Positions 12,947-21,239 of a stretch of DNA of 30,776 bases are shown here, one piece after another. A program made the position numbers and the translations under genes. The stretch spans positions 1 to 30,776 of the forward strand of contig NZ_JAWUEL010000025.1 of NCBI RefSeq assembly GCF_034119425.1. Reading direction: 5' to 3'. The notes below the pieces were generated by a model. The model saw only the letters and a list, made by a program, of their open reading frames with translations, searched no databases and was not told the origin of the DNA. The number at the start of each line of letters is the position of its first letter. The stretch's first letter is position 1. This DNA comes from Actinotignum schaalii_C (GTDB lineage: Bacteria; Actinomycetota; Actinomycetes; Actinomycetales; Actinomycetaceae).

Positions 12947-15043
12947 ATGAGGCGTAAACTCACGGAAAAGATGGAACGCCCCGGTGTCCGGTTTAAGCGT
13001 TTCCGCAATATGACCCGCGGCGCCCAGCTGTGCGTCGTCGTTCTGGTGCTCATTGCCCTCGCGGCCGTTTTCGCACCCCTTATTTCCCCGCACGACCCGC
13101 AGGCAATTGAAGTTGCCCGCCAGGCACCCAATGGTGATTTCCTCTTCGGTACTGACGAAAAGGGCCGTGACATTCTCTCCCGTATGATCTACGGTGCCCG
13201 CTACTCGCTGGTTATCGGCTTCGCCGCTACCGCTTTCGCGCTCTTCTTCGGTGCGATCTTCGGTGCGCTGGCCGCGGTCTCCCGCAAGTGGATCTCCGAA
13301 GTGATCATGCGCTGCATGGACATCATCATGTCCTTCCCCGGCATCGCGCTGGCCGCGGTGTTCGTCTCGGTATTCGGCAATACCCTGCCCGTCATCATCA
13401 TGGCGATCGGCTTCCTCTACATTCCGCAGATCACCCGCGTGGTGCGCGCGAATGTTATGAGCGAATACGGTGAAGATTACGTGCGCGCGGTCATCGTTTC
13501 CGGCGCGCGGGCTCCCTGGATCCTTATCAAGCACGTGGCGCGCAACTGTATCGCCCCGGTCATGGTGTTCACCACCGTGCTCGTGGCCGACGCGATTGTC
13601 TTCGAAGCCTCGCTGTCCTTCATCCAGGCCGGCATCGCCGAACCCACACCCACCTGGGGTAATATCCTCGCCGACGCTCGCGGCGGCGTGCTCCTGGGCC
13701 GGTGGTGGCAGGCGCTCTTCCCGGGCCTTGCCATTATGATCACGGTGCTCTGCCTCAACATCCTCTCCGAAGGTCTCACGGACGCCATGGTGGCGGCCCC
13801 GAAGGCCGCGGCCGTTCCCGATAACGTGGACGTTAATGCCAAGCGTGAAGAGGATCGTCTCCTCGTGGATCCGGTGGCCGCTTACGCCGCCCAGCACGAT
13901 GCGCTGGTCCAGCGTCTGGAGGAACTGCGCCACGCAGAAGAACGGCGTACCGACCGCTTCGAACCCACCTCGCAGGAGGCACCGGTTATCGAAGTGCGCG
14001 ACCTGTGCATCAAGTTCCCGCGCCACGGCGATGTCAATGTGGTAGACCATGTGTCCTTCAATGTGCGCGCCGGTGAAACGATGGGTCTCGTGGGTGAATC
14101 CGGGTGCGGTAAGTCCATTACCTCCCTGGCGATTATGGGCCTGCTCGATAAGTCCGCCGATATTAGCGGTGAGATTATGTTCAACGGGCAGAACCTCCTC
14201 GAGCTCACCCCCAAGCAGCACAACGAGCTGCGCGGGCATGAGATCGCGATGATTTACCAGGACGCCCTGTCCTCCCTCAACCCGTCCATGCTCATCAAGG
14301 CACAGATGAAGCAGCTGACCAGCCGCGGGGGCACCCGCACCGCCGAAGAGCTCCTCGAGCTGGTGGACCTGGATCCCAAGCGGACCCTGGAGTCCTACCC
14401 GCACGAACTTTCCGGTGGCCAGCGCCAGCGCGTGCTTATCGCCATGGCGCTCACCCGTGACCCGAAGCTGGTGATCGCGGACGAACCGACCACCGCGCTT
14501 GATGTGACGGTTCAGGCCCAGGTGGTGGAGCTTCTCAACCGCCTGCGCAAGGAGCTCGGCTTCGCGATGGTCTTCGTGTCCCACGATCTGGCGCTCGTTG
14601 CCGAAGTGGCCCACTCGATTACCGTCATGTACGCCGGTCAGGTTGTGGAGCAGGCATCCACGAAGGAACTGCTCACCGACCCGCACCACGAATACACTCG
14701 CGGTCTGCTCGGTTCCGTGCTTTCCATCGAAGCGGGTGCCGGCCGGCTCCACCAGGTGCCCGGCACGGTTCCCTCGCCGCGCGACTTCCCGAAGGGCGAT
14801 CGTTTCGCCCCGCGGTCCTCGCACCCGACGGTGGGCCTGGACACCCGCCCGATTATGAAACGTGTGGGCGAGACGTGGCACTTCTACGCCGCCCAGCCCG
14901 ACGCTCCGGACCCGGCCACCACCAACCTGGTGCCCAAGGAATCGCTGCGCGCGTCCAGCGCTGCCGAGACCGCCACCGGCGCCGCAGCTCACACTGCTGG
15001 CGAAGCCGCCGATGGCGCAGCCGGCCCGGATGCCCAGAAGTGA
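12947..15043 (+). CDS. Fused ABC permease (DppC type) and ATPase (DppD type)
   Basis: A 698-residue fusion. Residues 1-285 are a DppC-like permease: a first helix at 26-45, the FLFGTDEKGRDILSR signature, four to five more helices, and an EAA loop at about 173-195 (EYGEDYVRAVIVSGARAP). Residues 286-344 are a charged linker. Residues 345-640 are a DppD-like ATPase with Walker A GESGCGKS (383-390), signature LSGGQ (488-492), Walker B ADEPT (511-515) and switch His546. A CxxC-like iron-sulfur segment is not obvious, and the last 70 residues are Ala/Thr-rich and disordered. The frame is continuous, so this is a real fusion and not a sequencing artefact. It pairs with DppB-type permease upstream and DppF-type ATPase downstream. 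Confidence 0.93.
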   Translation: MRRKLTEKMERPGVRFKRFRNMTRGAQLCVVVLVLIALAAVFAPLISPHDPQAIEVARQAPNGDFLFGTDEKGRDILSRMIYGARYSLVIGFAATAFALFFGAIFGALAAVSRKWISEVIMRCMDIIMSFPGIALAAVFVSVFGNTLPVIIMAIGFLYIPQITRVVRANVMSEYGEDYVRAVIVSGARAPWILIKHVARNCIAPVMVFTTVLVADAIVFEASLSFIQAGIAEPTPTWGNILADARGGVLLGRWWQALFPGLAIMITVLCLNILSEGLTDAMVAAPKAAAVPDNVDVNAKREEDRLLVDPVAAYAAQHDALVQRLEELRHAEERRTDRFEPTSQEAPVIEVRDLCIKFPRHGDVNVVDHVSFNVRAGETMGLVGESGCGKSITSLAIMGLLDKSADISGEIMFNGQNLLELTPKQHNELRGHEIAMIYQDALSSLNPSMLIKAQMKQLTSRGGTRTAEELLELVDLDPKRTLESYPHELSGGQRQRVLIAMALTRDPKLVIADEPTTALDVTVQAQVVELLNRLRKELGFAMVFVSHDLALVAEVAHSITVMYAGQVVEQASTKELLTDPHHEYTRGLLGSVLSIEAGAGRLHQVPGTVPSPRDFPKGDRFAPRSSHPTVGLDTRPIMKRVGETWHFYAAQPDAPDPATTNLVPKESLRASSAAETATGAAAHTAGEAADGAAGPDAQK

Positions 15044-15059
15044 CGAAGGAGGAAAGATC

Positions 15060-15932
15060 ATGACAACTCTGGATACCGAAGCTCGTCACGCTGCCGGTGC
15101 GTCCGTAGCGGACCGGCCTACCCTTTCCGATGTACCGATTATCGAGTTGCGCGACGTTGATGTCACCTTCCGCACCCGTACCGGTTCCATCTTCAATCCG
15201 AATAAGGTGCGCGCCGTACGCGGCGTGAACCTTTCCCTGATGCCCGGCCAGACCATCGGTCTCGTTGGCGAATCCGGTTCCGGTAAGTCGACGACGGCGA
15301 ACGTGATGTGCGGACTCCAGTCCCCCACCGGCGGCCAGGTATTTTTCAAGGGTGAAGAAGTCACGAAACGTACCGCTGCCCAGCGCCGCCATATCGGCCG
15401 CGTGGTCTCGGTGGTGTTCCAGGATCCGGCCACGGCGCTTAACTCGCGTATGACCGTACGTGACCAGCTCCTCGACCCGATGACGGTCCACAAGATCGGC
15501 ACTCGCGAGGAACGCTACGGCCGCGTGGAAGACCTTATCGGCATGGTGGGCTTGCCCCAATCGGCGCTTGACGCGCTGCCCGGGCAGCTCTCCGGTGGAC
15601 AGCGTCAGCGCGTGGCTATTGCCCGTGCGCTGGCTGTGGGCCCAGACGCGATCATCGCGGACGAACCCACCTCAGCCTTGGACGTGTCCGTGCGCGCCCA
15701 GATCCTCAACCTGCTCACCGATCTCAAGCGGGATCTGGGGCTGGCGATGGTTTTCATCACCCACGATATTCAGACGGTGCGTTACGTATCGGACAAGATC
15801 GCGGTGATGAATCACGGAGAGATCGTGGAATGGGGAGACGCCAAGGACGTGCTCCACAATCCGCAAAATGACTACACGAGAACCCTATTGGCAGCGGCGC
15901 CCTCGCTGCTTCACCCGAAATTGGAGGCATAG
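15060..15932 (+). CDS. ABC transporter ATPase, DppF type
   Basis: A 290-residue nucleotide-binding protein with Walker A GESGSGKS (70-77), Q-loop at Gln121 (VFQDP), signature LSGGQ (177-181), Walker B ADEPTSALD and the switch His in ITHD. It would form the ATPase heterodimer with the DppD part of the fusion protein. The ATG at 15060 is preceded by AAGGAGG with ideal spacing; the frame is open further upstream but overlaps the fusion gene. The 3' end lies 4 bp before the lyase start and its last codons contain the lyase ribosome binding site. Confidence 0.93.
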   Translation: MTTLDTEARHAAGASVADRPTLSDVPIIELRDVDVTFRTRTGSIFNPNKVRAVRGVNLSLMPGQTIGLVGESGSGKSTTANVMCGLQSPTGGQVFFKGEEVTKRTAAQRRHIGRVVSVVFQDPATALNSRMTVRDQLLDPMTVHKIGTREERYGRVEDLIGMVGLPQSALDALPGQLSGGQRQRVAIARALAVGPDAIIADEPTSALDVSVRAQILNLLTDLKRDLGLAMVFITHDIQTVRYVSDKIAVMNHGEIVEWGDAKDVLHNPQNDYTRTLLAAAPSLLHPKLEA

Positions 15933-15936
15933 TCCC

Positions 15937-16857
15937 ATGTCAGATCCTCGTTTCCGCGGCGTTATCCCCCCGACAGTTACGCCGCTGACCGAAGAACGCG
16001 AACTCGATAAGGAGTCTTTCGCACGCTCGCTCAACCGGATGCTCGACGCCGGAGTGCACGGCCTGTTCGTGCTCGGCTCAACCTCCGAAGTGGTGTTCAG
16101 CACCGATGCGCGGCGTCGTGAAATCCTCGAAACCGCGGTGGAAGTTGCTAACGGGCGTGTTCCGGTGCTCGCCGGCATTATCGATATGCAAACCGAGCGC
16201 ATGATTGAGCACGCGCGTGATGCCCAGGCCATCGGGGTGGACGGCATCGTCGCAACGGCGCCCTTCTACGCGCTGGGTGGGGAAGCGGAAATCGAAGCGA
16301 ACTTCCGTTACATCCGCGATGCCGTGGACCTGCCGCTTTTCGCCTACGACATCCCGGTGTGCGTGCACAAGAAGCTCTCCATTGACCTGCTGATGCGGTT
16401 GGGGCGCGAAGGCGTGCTGACCGGTGTCAAGGATTCTTCTGGCGACGACGTTAACTTCCGCTTCCTGCTGGAGGAGAACAAGGCCGCCGGTAACCCTCTC
16501 AACATCCTCACGGGCCACGAAGTGGTTGTGGATGGCGCCTACATGGGCGGCGCGGACGGATCCGTTCCGGGCCTGGCTAATGTGGCACCGCGCCCCTACG
16601 TGGAGCAGTGGGATGCGGCGCAGGCCGGGGACTGGAAGCGCGTTGCTGAATTGCAGGACGAGCTTGCCCATCTCATGCGCATCGTCATGGTGCCCAAGGG
16701 CGTGCAGGGCTTCGCGGCCGGCGTGGGCGCCTTCAAGGCGGCCATGAAGGAACTGGGGGTTATCGCCTCTAACCAGATGCCGCGGCCCGTCAAGGCCCTC
16801 GAAGGTGAGAACGTCGAAGCTATTCGCGGCGTGCTCGCCAGCTGCGGGCTGCTCTAA
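15937..16857 (+). CDS. nanA: N-acetylneuraminate lyase (DapA/NanA family)
   Basis: A 306-residue class I aldolase of the DHDPS/NAL family that would split sialic acid into ManNAc and pyruvate in the cytoplasm. A GSTSE loop (47-51) replaces the common G(T/S)(T/S)GE. Tyr137 in FAYDIP is the catalytic tyrosine, and the Schiff-base lysine is Lys165 in GVKDSSGD. The family also holds dihydrodipicolinate synthase and other keto-acid aldolases. Sequence alone does not settle the substrate, but the position between a sialic acid-type transporter and the kinase and epimerase does. The start is ATG 15937 with GGAGG upstream. Confidence 0.87.
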   Translation: MSDPRFRGVIPPTVTPLTEERELDKESFARSLNRMLDAGVHGLFVLGSTSEVVFSTDARRREILETAVEVANGRVPVLAGIIDMQTERMIEHARDAQAIGVDGIVATAPFYALGGEAEIEANFRYIRDAVDLPLFAYDIPVCVHKKLSIDLLMRLGREGVLTGVKDSSGDDVNFRFLLEENKAAGNPLNILTGHEVVVDGAYMGGADGSVPGLANVAPRPYVEQWDAAQAGDWKRVAELQDELAHLMRIVMVPKGVQGFAAGVGAFKAAMKELGVIASNQMPRPVKALEGENVEAIRGVLASCGLL

Positions 16858-16866
16858 GGAGCACTC

Positions 16867-17955
16867 ATGAAGGTAGCACCGTTCCAGCCCGGCTCCGAGT
16901 TTTCGCTGCTCGGGCTGGATATCGGGGGAACCAAAATCGCGGGGGCGGTGGTGACCTTTGCGGCCACCGCCCCGGGCGGTGATGCCCCGCGCATCTCCCT
17001 CGAGGCCAGTATTCCAACCGAGGCGCGGCGTGGTGGAGCCCGGGTGCTGGCGGATATCGCAGATTTCGCGGAACGCCAGATCGCGGCAGCCAGTGCCGCC
17101 GGAACGCCGGTGAGTGGAATTGCTATCGCCAGCGCCGGAGTGGTGGACGTGGAGACCGGGTGCATTACCTCCGCCACGGACACCATGCCCGGCTGGGGCG
17201 GTCAGCCCCTCGGCCCGCATCTTGCCGAACGCTGCGGCCTGCCGGTGCGGGTTCTCAATGACGTGCACGGGCACGCCCTCGGGGAAGCAACGTACGGGGC
17301 GGGCGCCGGTGCGCGTACCGCACTTGTTATCGCTGTGGGAACCGGGCTGGGCGGCGCGGCCGTTATTGACGGACGGATCCTTTTCGGTTCGCACGGGGTG
17401 GCCGGCCACTTCGGTCATATTCACCATCCTTATGCCGCCGGATTGGTTTGCTCCTGCGGGCGCGATGGCCACGTGGAATCAGTGGCCTCGGGTAGCGGGG
17501 CGGCCCGCCTCTACGCCAAGCGCCAAGCTGAAGCGCACGTGGAGGGCGCGAGTTACGCTGCCGCGGCAGCGGCTTCCCTCACCGGGATCGCCGATGTTCC
17601 CGAAAGTGCCTACCGGAAGGCCCCGGGCGCGCAGCGCCCCGTCGTCGTCCGGGGAGGTCGAGAACTGAAAGCCCTCGTGGACGCGGGCGATATGTTCGCG
17701 CGCGAGGTGTTTACCGACGGTGCTTTCGCGCTCGGGCAGACCCTGGGCGGGCTGGCTAATTCCTTTGACCCGGACGTTATTATCCTGTCTGGCTCGCTTA
17801 TTCACGTGGGTGAGTTTTGGATGGAGGCGCTGCGTGAGGGTTACCGGCGCGATGCCATGGTGGGCACCGCCGCCACCCCGATTGTGGAGGGTAGCCTGGG
17901 ATCGCAGGCCCCCCTTATCGGCGCGGCCGTCCATTTCTTGCACGCCGCCGGTTAA
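16867..17955 (+). CDS. nanK: N-acetylmannosamine kinase (ROK family)
   Basis: A 362-residue ROK-family sugar kinase expected to phosphorylate ManNAc to ManNAc-6-P with ATP. The phosphate loop LDIGGTK is at 17-23 and the catalytic Asp132 in LNDVHGHALGE. The zinc site is at GHFGHIHH (180-187) and CSCGRDGHVE (195-204). In the usual C-x-C-G-x2-G-C motif the last Cys is here His202. An Ala/Arg-rich insertion lies at about 215-265. AAGGAG of the ribosome binding site overlaps the lyase stop codon, so the two are co-translated. There is no N-terminal HTH, so this is a kinase and not a ROK repressor. Confidence 0.87.
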   Translation: MKVAPFQPGSEFSLLGLDIGGTKIAGAVVTFAATAPGGDAPRISLEASIPTEARRGGARVLADIADFAERQIAAASAAGTPVSGIAIASAGVVDVETGCITSATDTMPGWGGQPLGPHLAERCGLPVRVLNDVHGHALGEATYGAGAGARTALVIAVGTGLGGAAVIDGRILFGSHGVAGHFGHIHHPYAAGLVCSCGRDGHVESVASGSGAARLYAKRQAEAHVEGASYAAAAAASLTGIADVPESAYRKAPGAQRPVVVRGGRELKALVDAGDMFAREVFTDGAFALGQTLGGLANSFDPDVIILSGSLIHVGEFWMEALREGYRRDAMVGTAATPIVEGSLGSQAPLIGAAVHFLHAAG

Positions 17956-18075
17956 CGTGGCGTGCGGGTGGCGCGCTAGGAGCGCCGAACCGTCTCGCCG
18001 CGGGCTGCGCGGGCCGCGCTGGGAGCGCCGGCCGCACGAAGCGCGCCGCATAACTACAACTCTGCATTTCTCGTT

Positions 18076-18091
18076 ATAACTTAGGAGTTAT
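18076..18091 (+). promoter_or_regulatory. Hairpin holding the nanE ribosome binding site
   Basis: ATAACT (18076-18081) and AGTTAT (18086-18091) pair perfectly around TAGG. The Shine-Dalgarno sequence TAGGAG is partly in the loop and partly in the stem, directly before the GTG start. The preceding 110 bp (17956-18065) are GC-rich and hold no gene. The hairpin may limit translation of the epimerase. Confidence 0.5.
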
Positions 18092-18092
18092 C

Positions 18093-18767
18093 GTGCATCC
18101 GATGATCGAATCTCTCCGCGGGCACCTCGTTGTGTCCTGCCAGGCGTACGTGGGTGAACCGCTGCGCCACCCCGAAACGATGGCGCAGATGGCCCTCGCC
18201 GCCGAGCGCGGGGGAGCGGCGGCGATTCGCTGCCAGGGCCTGGCGGATATTTCCGCGATTAAAGGCCAGGTGGAAGTGCCTGTCATCGGCCTGTGGAAAG
18301 AGGGGCACGAAGGCGTTTTCATCACTCCGACCCTGCGCCATGCCCGCGCCTGCATCAGCGCCGGCGCCGATATCGTAGCGCTCGATGCCACGTCCCGTCC
18401 GCGTCCGGATGGCTTGAGCTTCGCGGAAACCGTGGCTGCTCTTCTCGACGACGGCGCCCTCGTCATGGCGGACTGCGGTTCGATTGATGATGCCCGCGCC
18501 GCGGCTCAGGCCGGCTGCCATATCCTCGGAACCACCCTGGCGGGCTACTCCGGGGACCGCCCGAAGACCGACGGCCCCGATATTGAGCTGCTGGCTCAGA
18601 TGGTCGCAGAATTCCCGGAGATCCCGGTGGTCTGCGAAGGGCGTATCCACACTCCGGAGCAGGCGCGCGCTGTTATGGAAGCCGGTGCCTGGGCGGCCGT
18701 CGTCGGAACTGCTATTACGCACCCGACCACGATCACCACGTGGTTCCGCGAAGCCGTCGAAAACTAA
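18093..18767 (+). CDS. nanE: N-acetylmannosamine-6-phosphate 2-epimerase
   Basis: A 224-residue TIM-barrel epimerase converting ManNAc-6-P to GlcNAc-6-P. Family marks seen are LVVSCQA near the N terminus, AIRCQG, VIGLWKEG with catalytic Lys69, VALDAT, VMADCGS, TTLAGYSG and VVCEGRI with the catalytic Glu, ending with VVGTAITHP. The length is normal for the family. The start is GTG 18093 with TAGGAG upstream; the later ATG (fourth codon) is less well placed. It is 137 bp after the kinase, the longest gap in this half of the operon. Confidence 0.95.
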   Translation: MHPMIESLRGHLVVSCQAYVGEPLRHPETMAQMALAAERGGAAAIRCQGLADISAIKGQVEVPVIGLWKEGHEGVFITPTLRHARACISAGADIVALDATSRPRPDGLSFAETVAALLDDGALVMADCGSIDDARAAAQAGCHILGTTLAGYSGDRPKTDGPDIELLAQMVAEFPEIPVVCEGRIHTPEQARAVMEAGAWAAVVGTAITHPTTITTWFREAVEN

Positions 18768-18827
18768 AACTTCACTTGGGTTCCCGCGCGTGATTGAAAC
18801 GCGGGGCCCGCGAGCACTGACCACTGC

Positions 18828-18847
18828 CGCGTTTCACGTGAAACGCG
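18828..18847. other. Probable parS site (ParB binding)
   Basis: CGCGTTTCACGTGAAACGCG is a perfect 20-bp palindrome with GTTTCACGTGAAAC (18831-18844) at its centre. This is the parS core known from Streptomyces and, with flanking T/A, from Bacillus. It lies in the 100-bp gap between nanE and nagB. ParB loaded here would take part in chromosome segregation, and such sites cluster near the origin. An internal role in operon control is an alternative. Confidence 0.82.
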
Positions 18848-18867
18848 CCCGGGAAAGGACGAATCTC

Positions 18868-19638
18868 ATGCATATCGGAATTTTCGCCACCGCGGACGAA
18901 GCCTCCCGCGAGGGCGCACGTATTATCCAGGATCTTTTCGCGCGGAACGCGAAGGCGACACTCGGGGTGGCCACCGGTTCCACGCCGGATCTCCTCTACG
19001 CGGCGCTGCGCGAAGCCCACGCGGCCGGCGAATTTGATCTTTCCGGCGCCAAAGCTTTCGCGCTGGACGAATACGTGGGGCTGGATCCGGAGCATCCGGA
19101 ATCTTACCGCAATGTGCTGCGCCGCAACCTGGTGGGGGATGACAAGACCGGTCTGACCGAGGAAGGGCTCAATACTCCCGATGCGCAGAACCCGGATCCG
19201 CAGGTAGCAGCCGCCGAATATGATGCCAAGATCGGCGCGGCCGGCGTGGACTTGCAGATCCTTGGCATCGGCGCGGACGGGCATATCGGCTTCAACGAGC
19301 CGGGTGGTTCGCTGGTGTCGCGCACTCACGTGGAGGCGCTGGCCCCGCAGACCATCAAGGACAATGCGCGGTTCTTCGACGGTGATGAAGCAGCCGTCCC
19401 GACCCGCTGCATCACCCAGGGCCTGGGCACCATTATGGAAGCGAAGAAGCTGGTGCTCTTCGCCTTCGGTGCCAATAAGGCCGATGCGGTGCGCGAGCTG
19501 TGCGAAGGCCCCATCAGCGCTTTCTGGCCCGCCACGATTATTCAGATGCACCCGGATGTCACCGTGCTCCTGGATGAAGAGGCCGCCGCGCAGCTCAAGC
19601 TGACGGACCTGTACCGCGCGCGTTGGGAGATGATCTAA
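18868..19638 (+). CDS. nagB: Glucosamine-6-phosphate deaminase
   Basis: A 256-residue enzyme converting GlcN-6-P to fructose-6-P and ammonia, the last step feeding glycolysis. Seen are the phosphate loop GVATGSTP (33-40), LDEYVGL with catalytic Asp67, and GIGADGHIGFNEPG with Asp137 and His139. The start is ATG 18868, preceded by GGGAAAGGAC and just after the parS palindrome; the frame is open farther upstream but that part is not homologous. The stop codon abuts the nagA start with no gap. Confidence 0.96.
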   Translation: MHIGIFATADEASREGARIIQDLFARNAKATLGVATGSTPDLLYAALREAHAAGEFDLSGAKAFALDEYVGLDPEHPESYRNVLRRNLVGDDKTGLTEEGLNTPDAQNPDPQVAAAEYDAKIGAAGVDLQILGIGADGHIGFNEPGGSLVSRTHVEALAPQTIKDNARFFDGDEAAVPTRCITQGLGTIMEAKKLVLFAFGANKADAVRELCEGPISAFWPATIIQMHPDVTVLLDEEAAAQLKLTDLYRARWEMI

Positions 19639-21036
19639 GTGTTTTATCTGGGGCGCGTTCTCAACGGGTACGGCCGCGAGGTTGGGTACGGCATTGAGAC
19701 CGACGACGCCGGTACGCTGGCCCGGGTTCTCACCGCTGAGGAGGCCGCCGCGGTAACCGCGGGGCTGGCTGCGGAGCGGGAATCACGCGGAATCGAAGCT
19801 CGGGCCGCGGAGGCTTTCGGGCTGGGCGCTGATAACCCGCAAGTACGCCGGGCACATGTTATTACCCCCGGCCTCGTGGATATTCACTGCCACGGCGGTG
19901 GAGGTTTCGCGTTCCCGGATAACTATACGGAAGAGGAGATCGCTACCGCGATCCGTACCCACCAGCGCGGGGGGACCACGGCGATGTTCGCTTCCTTGGT
20001 TTCGCTGGCGGATCCGCTGCCGCAGATTGAGGCGCTTGTGCCGTTCTGCGAACGCGGGGAGCTAGCCGGTATTCACCTGGAAGGCCCGTATATTTCGCGG
20101 GAAAAGTGCGGGGCGCAAAATCCCGAGGTGATCCGCCCGGTGGATGAGGCCGAGCTACGTTCCTGGCTGGAAGCCGGGCGTGGCTGGATTAAGACGATGA
20201 CCGTTGCCCCGGAAGCGGAAGGTGCCCAGCGGGCCGCCGAGCTGCTGCTTGAGTACGGCGGTAAGCCGTCCTGGGGGCATTCCCACGGGGACGGTGCGGT
20301 TACCCGGGCCGAAATTGCGCGCACCCTGGAGGTGGCGCGCCGGCACGGGTACACGCCGTTGGCGGCGCTGGGTGATGGCAGCGGTAGCGCCGTCGGGCAG
20401 GAAGCCGCACAAACGGTAACGCACCTCTTCAACGCGATGACGGCTTTCACGCACCGGGCACCCGGCCCGATCCGTGAGTACATTCAGGCGGCGCGGCGCG
20501 GTTTCATCAGCGCTGAGGTGATTGCCGATGGCTACCACGTGCATCCGGATCTTGTTGAGGATGTGGTGGCCTACCTTGATGAGCCGGATCTCGGGGCCGG
20601 GTTCGCAGGTGCGCACGGTGCCGGAAACGGGGCGGGCGCCGCGGGTGCCGGCGCGGGCCAGCTGGGTATTCCCGGGGCTTTCTTCGTTACGGATTCTTTG
20701 GCCGCGGCCGGTATGCCTCCCGGGAAGTACACCCTGGGCGGACTCGCGGTGGAAGTGCGCGACGGCGCCTGCTACTTGGAAGGTACCGATACTCTAGCCG
20801 GCGGTGCTTCGGTGCTGGCTGATCAGGTGGCCCTCTTTGCCGGGCGCGGGAAGCTGACGCTCCCGCAGCTGGTCCGGGCCACGGTGGCCGGGCCGGTCTA
20901 CGCCGGTGGCACCTGGGATGCTCCCGGAGTCACGGTGGACTTCACCCCGGGCAAGCCGGTCAATCTTGTCGCCTGGACTGAGGCGATGACCCCGCTGGCG
21001 GTTGTCCGCGAAGGAGTGGAAATTTCCCACTCCTAA
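19639..21036 (+). CDS. nagA: N-acetylglucosamine-6-phosphate deacetylase
   Basis: A 465-residue amidohydrolase producing GlcN-6-P and acetate from GlcNAc-6-P. Metal and substrate motifs are DIHCHGGGG (81-89), HLEGPY with Glu148, GHSH (213-216), THLFNAM (His262) and FVTDSLAAAGM with the catalytic Asp. It is longer than the usual 380-400 residues. The extra length comes from an Ala/Glu-rich N-terminal stretch (about 25-62) and a Gly/Ala-rich insertion at about 318-345 with no motif, probably a disordered loop. The start is GTG directly after the nagB stop, with GGGAGA upstream, so it is translationally coupled. It is the last gene of the operon, and strong hairpins follow. Confidence 0.94.
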   Translation: MFYLGRVLNGYGREVGYGIETDDAGTLARVLTAEEAAAVTAGLAAERESRGIEARAAEAFGLGADNPQVRRAHVITPGLVDIHCHGGGGFAFPDNYTEEEIATAIRTHQRGGTTAMFASLVSLADPLPQIEALVPFCERGELAGIHLEGPYISREKCGAQNPEVIRPVDEAELRSWLEAGRGWIKTMTVAPEAEGAQRAAELLLEYGGKPSWGHSHGDGAVTRAEIARTLEVARRHGYTPLAALGDGSGSAVGQEAAQTVTHLFNAMTAFTHRAPGPIREYIQAARRGFISAEVIADGYHVHPDLVEDVVAYLDEPDLGAGFAGAHGAGNGAGAAGAGAGQLGIPGAFFVTDSLAAAGMPPGKYTLGGLAVEVRDGACYLEGTDTLAGGASVLADQVALFAGRGKLTLPQLVRATVAGPVYAGGTWDAPGVTVDFTPGKPVNLVAWTEAMTPLAVVREGVEISHS

Positions 21037-21154
21037 GCATCGGGTTCCATGCCGGGCCCGGGAGTTCTCACGCCGGAACGTGCCGATGGCCCACGTTGGA
21101 AGTATGTGCGGGCACGGCAGCACCACAAGCCGGGAAGCGTTCACTGCCTCCCTC

Positions 21155-21228
21155 GGGCAGGATCGGGCGTGTCGATCCTGCCCCTCTCCACGGGGCGCGG
21201 GCTCAGGCCCGCGCCCCGCTTTCTTTGC
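21155..21228 (+). terminator. Double hairpin terminator of the sialic acid operon
   Basis: GGGCAGGATC/GATCCTGCCC (21155-21164 with 21174-21183) is followed by GGGGCGCGGG/CCCGCGCCCC (21192-21201 with 21208-21217). The second stem is followed by GCTTTCTTTG. It lies about 120 bp after nagA. Confidence 0.85.
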
Positions 21229-21239
21229 TCCGTCGAAGC

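Noticed and set aside
12941..15061. Minus-strand frame of 706 residues opposite the permease-ATPase fusion
   Set aside because: It is an antisense shadow with His/Gly/Arg-rich low-complexity sequence. The plus-strand frame has clear transporter domains.
10221..15932. Dipeptide/oligopeptide importer
   Set aside because: The protein family alone would allow it, but the shared operon with lyase, ManNAc kinase, epimerase and nagBA and the shared operator with the sialidase favour sialic acid or sialylated sugars.
16867..17955. ROK-family repressor instead of kinase
   Set aside because: There is no N-terminal helix-turn-helix; the protein starts directly with the nucleotide-binding DIGGTK segment and has the catalytic Asp.
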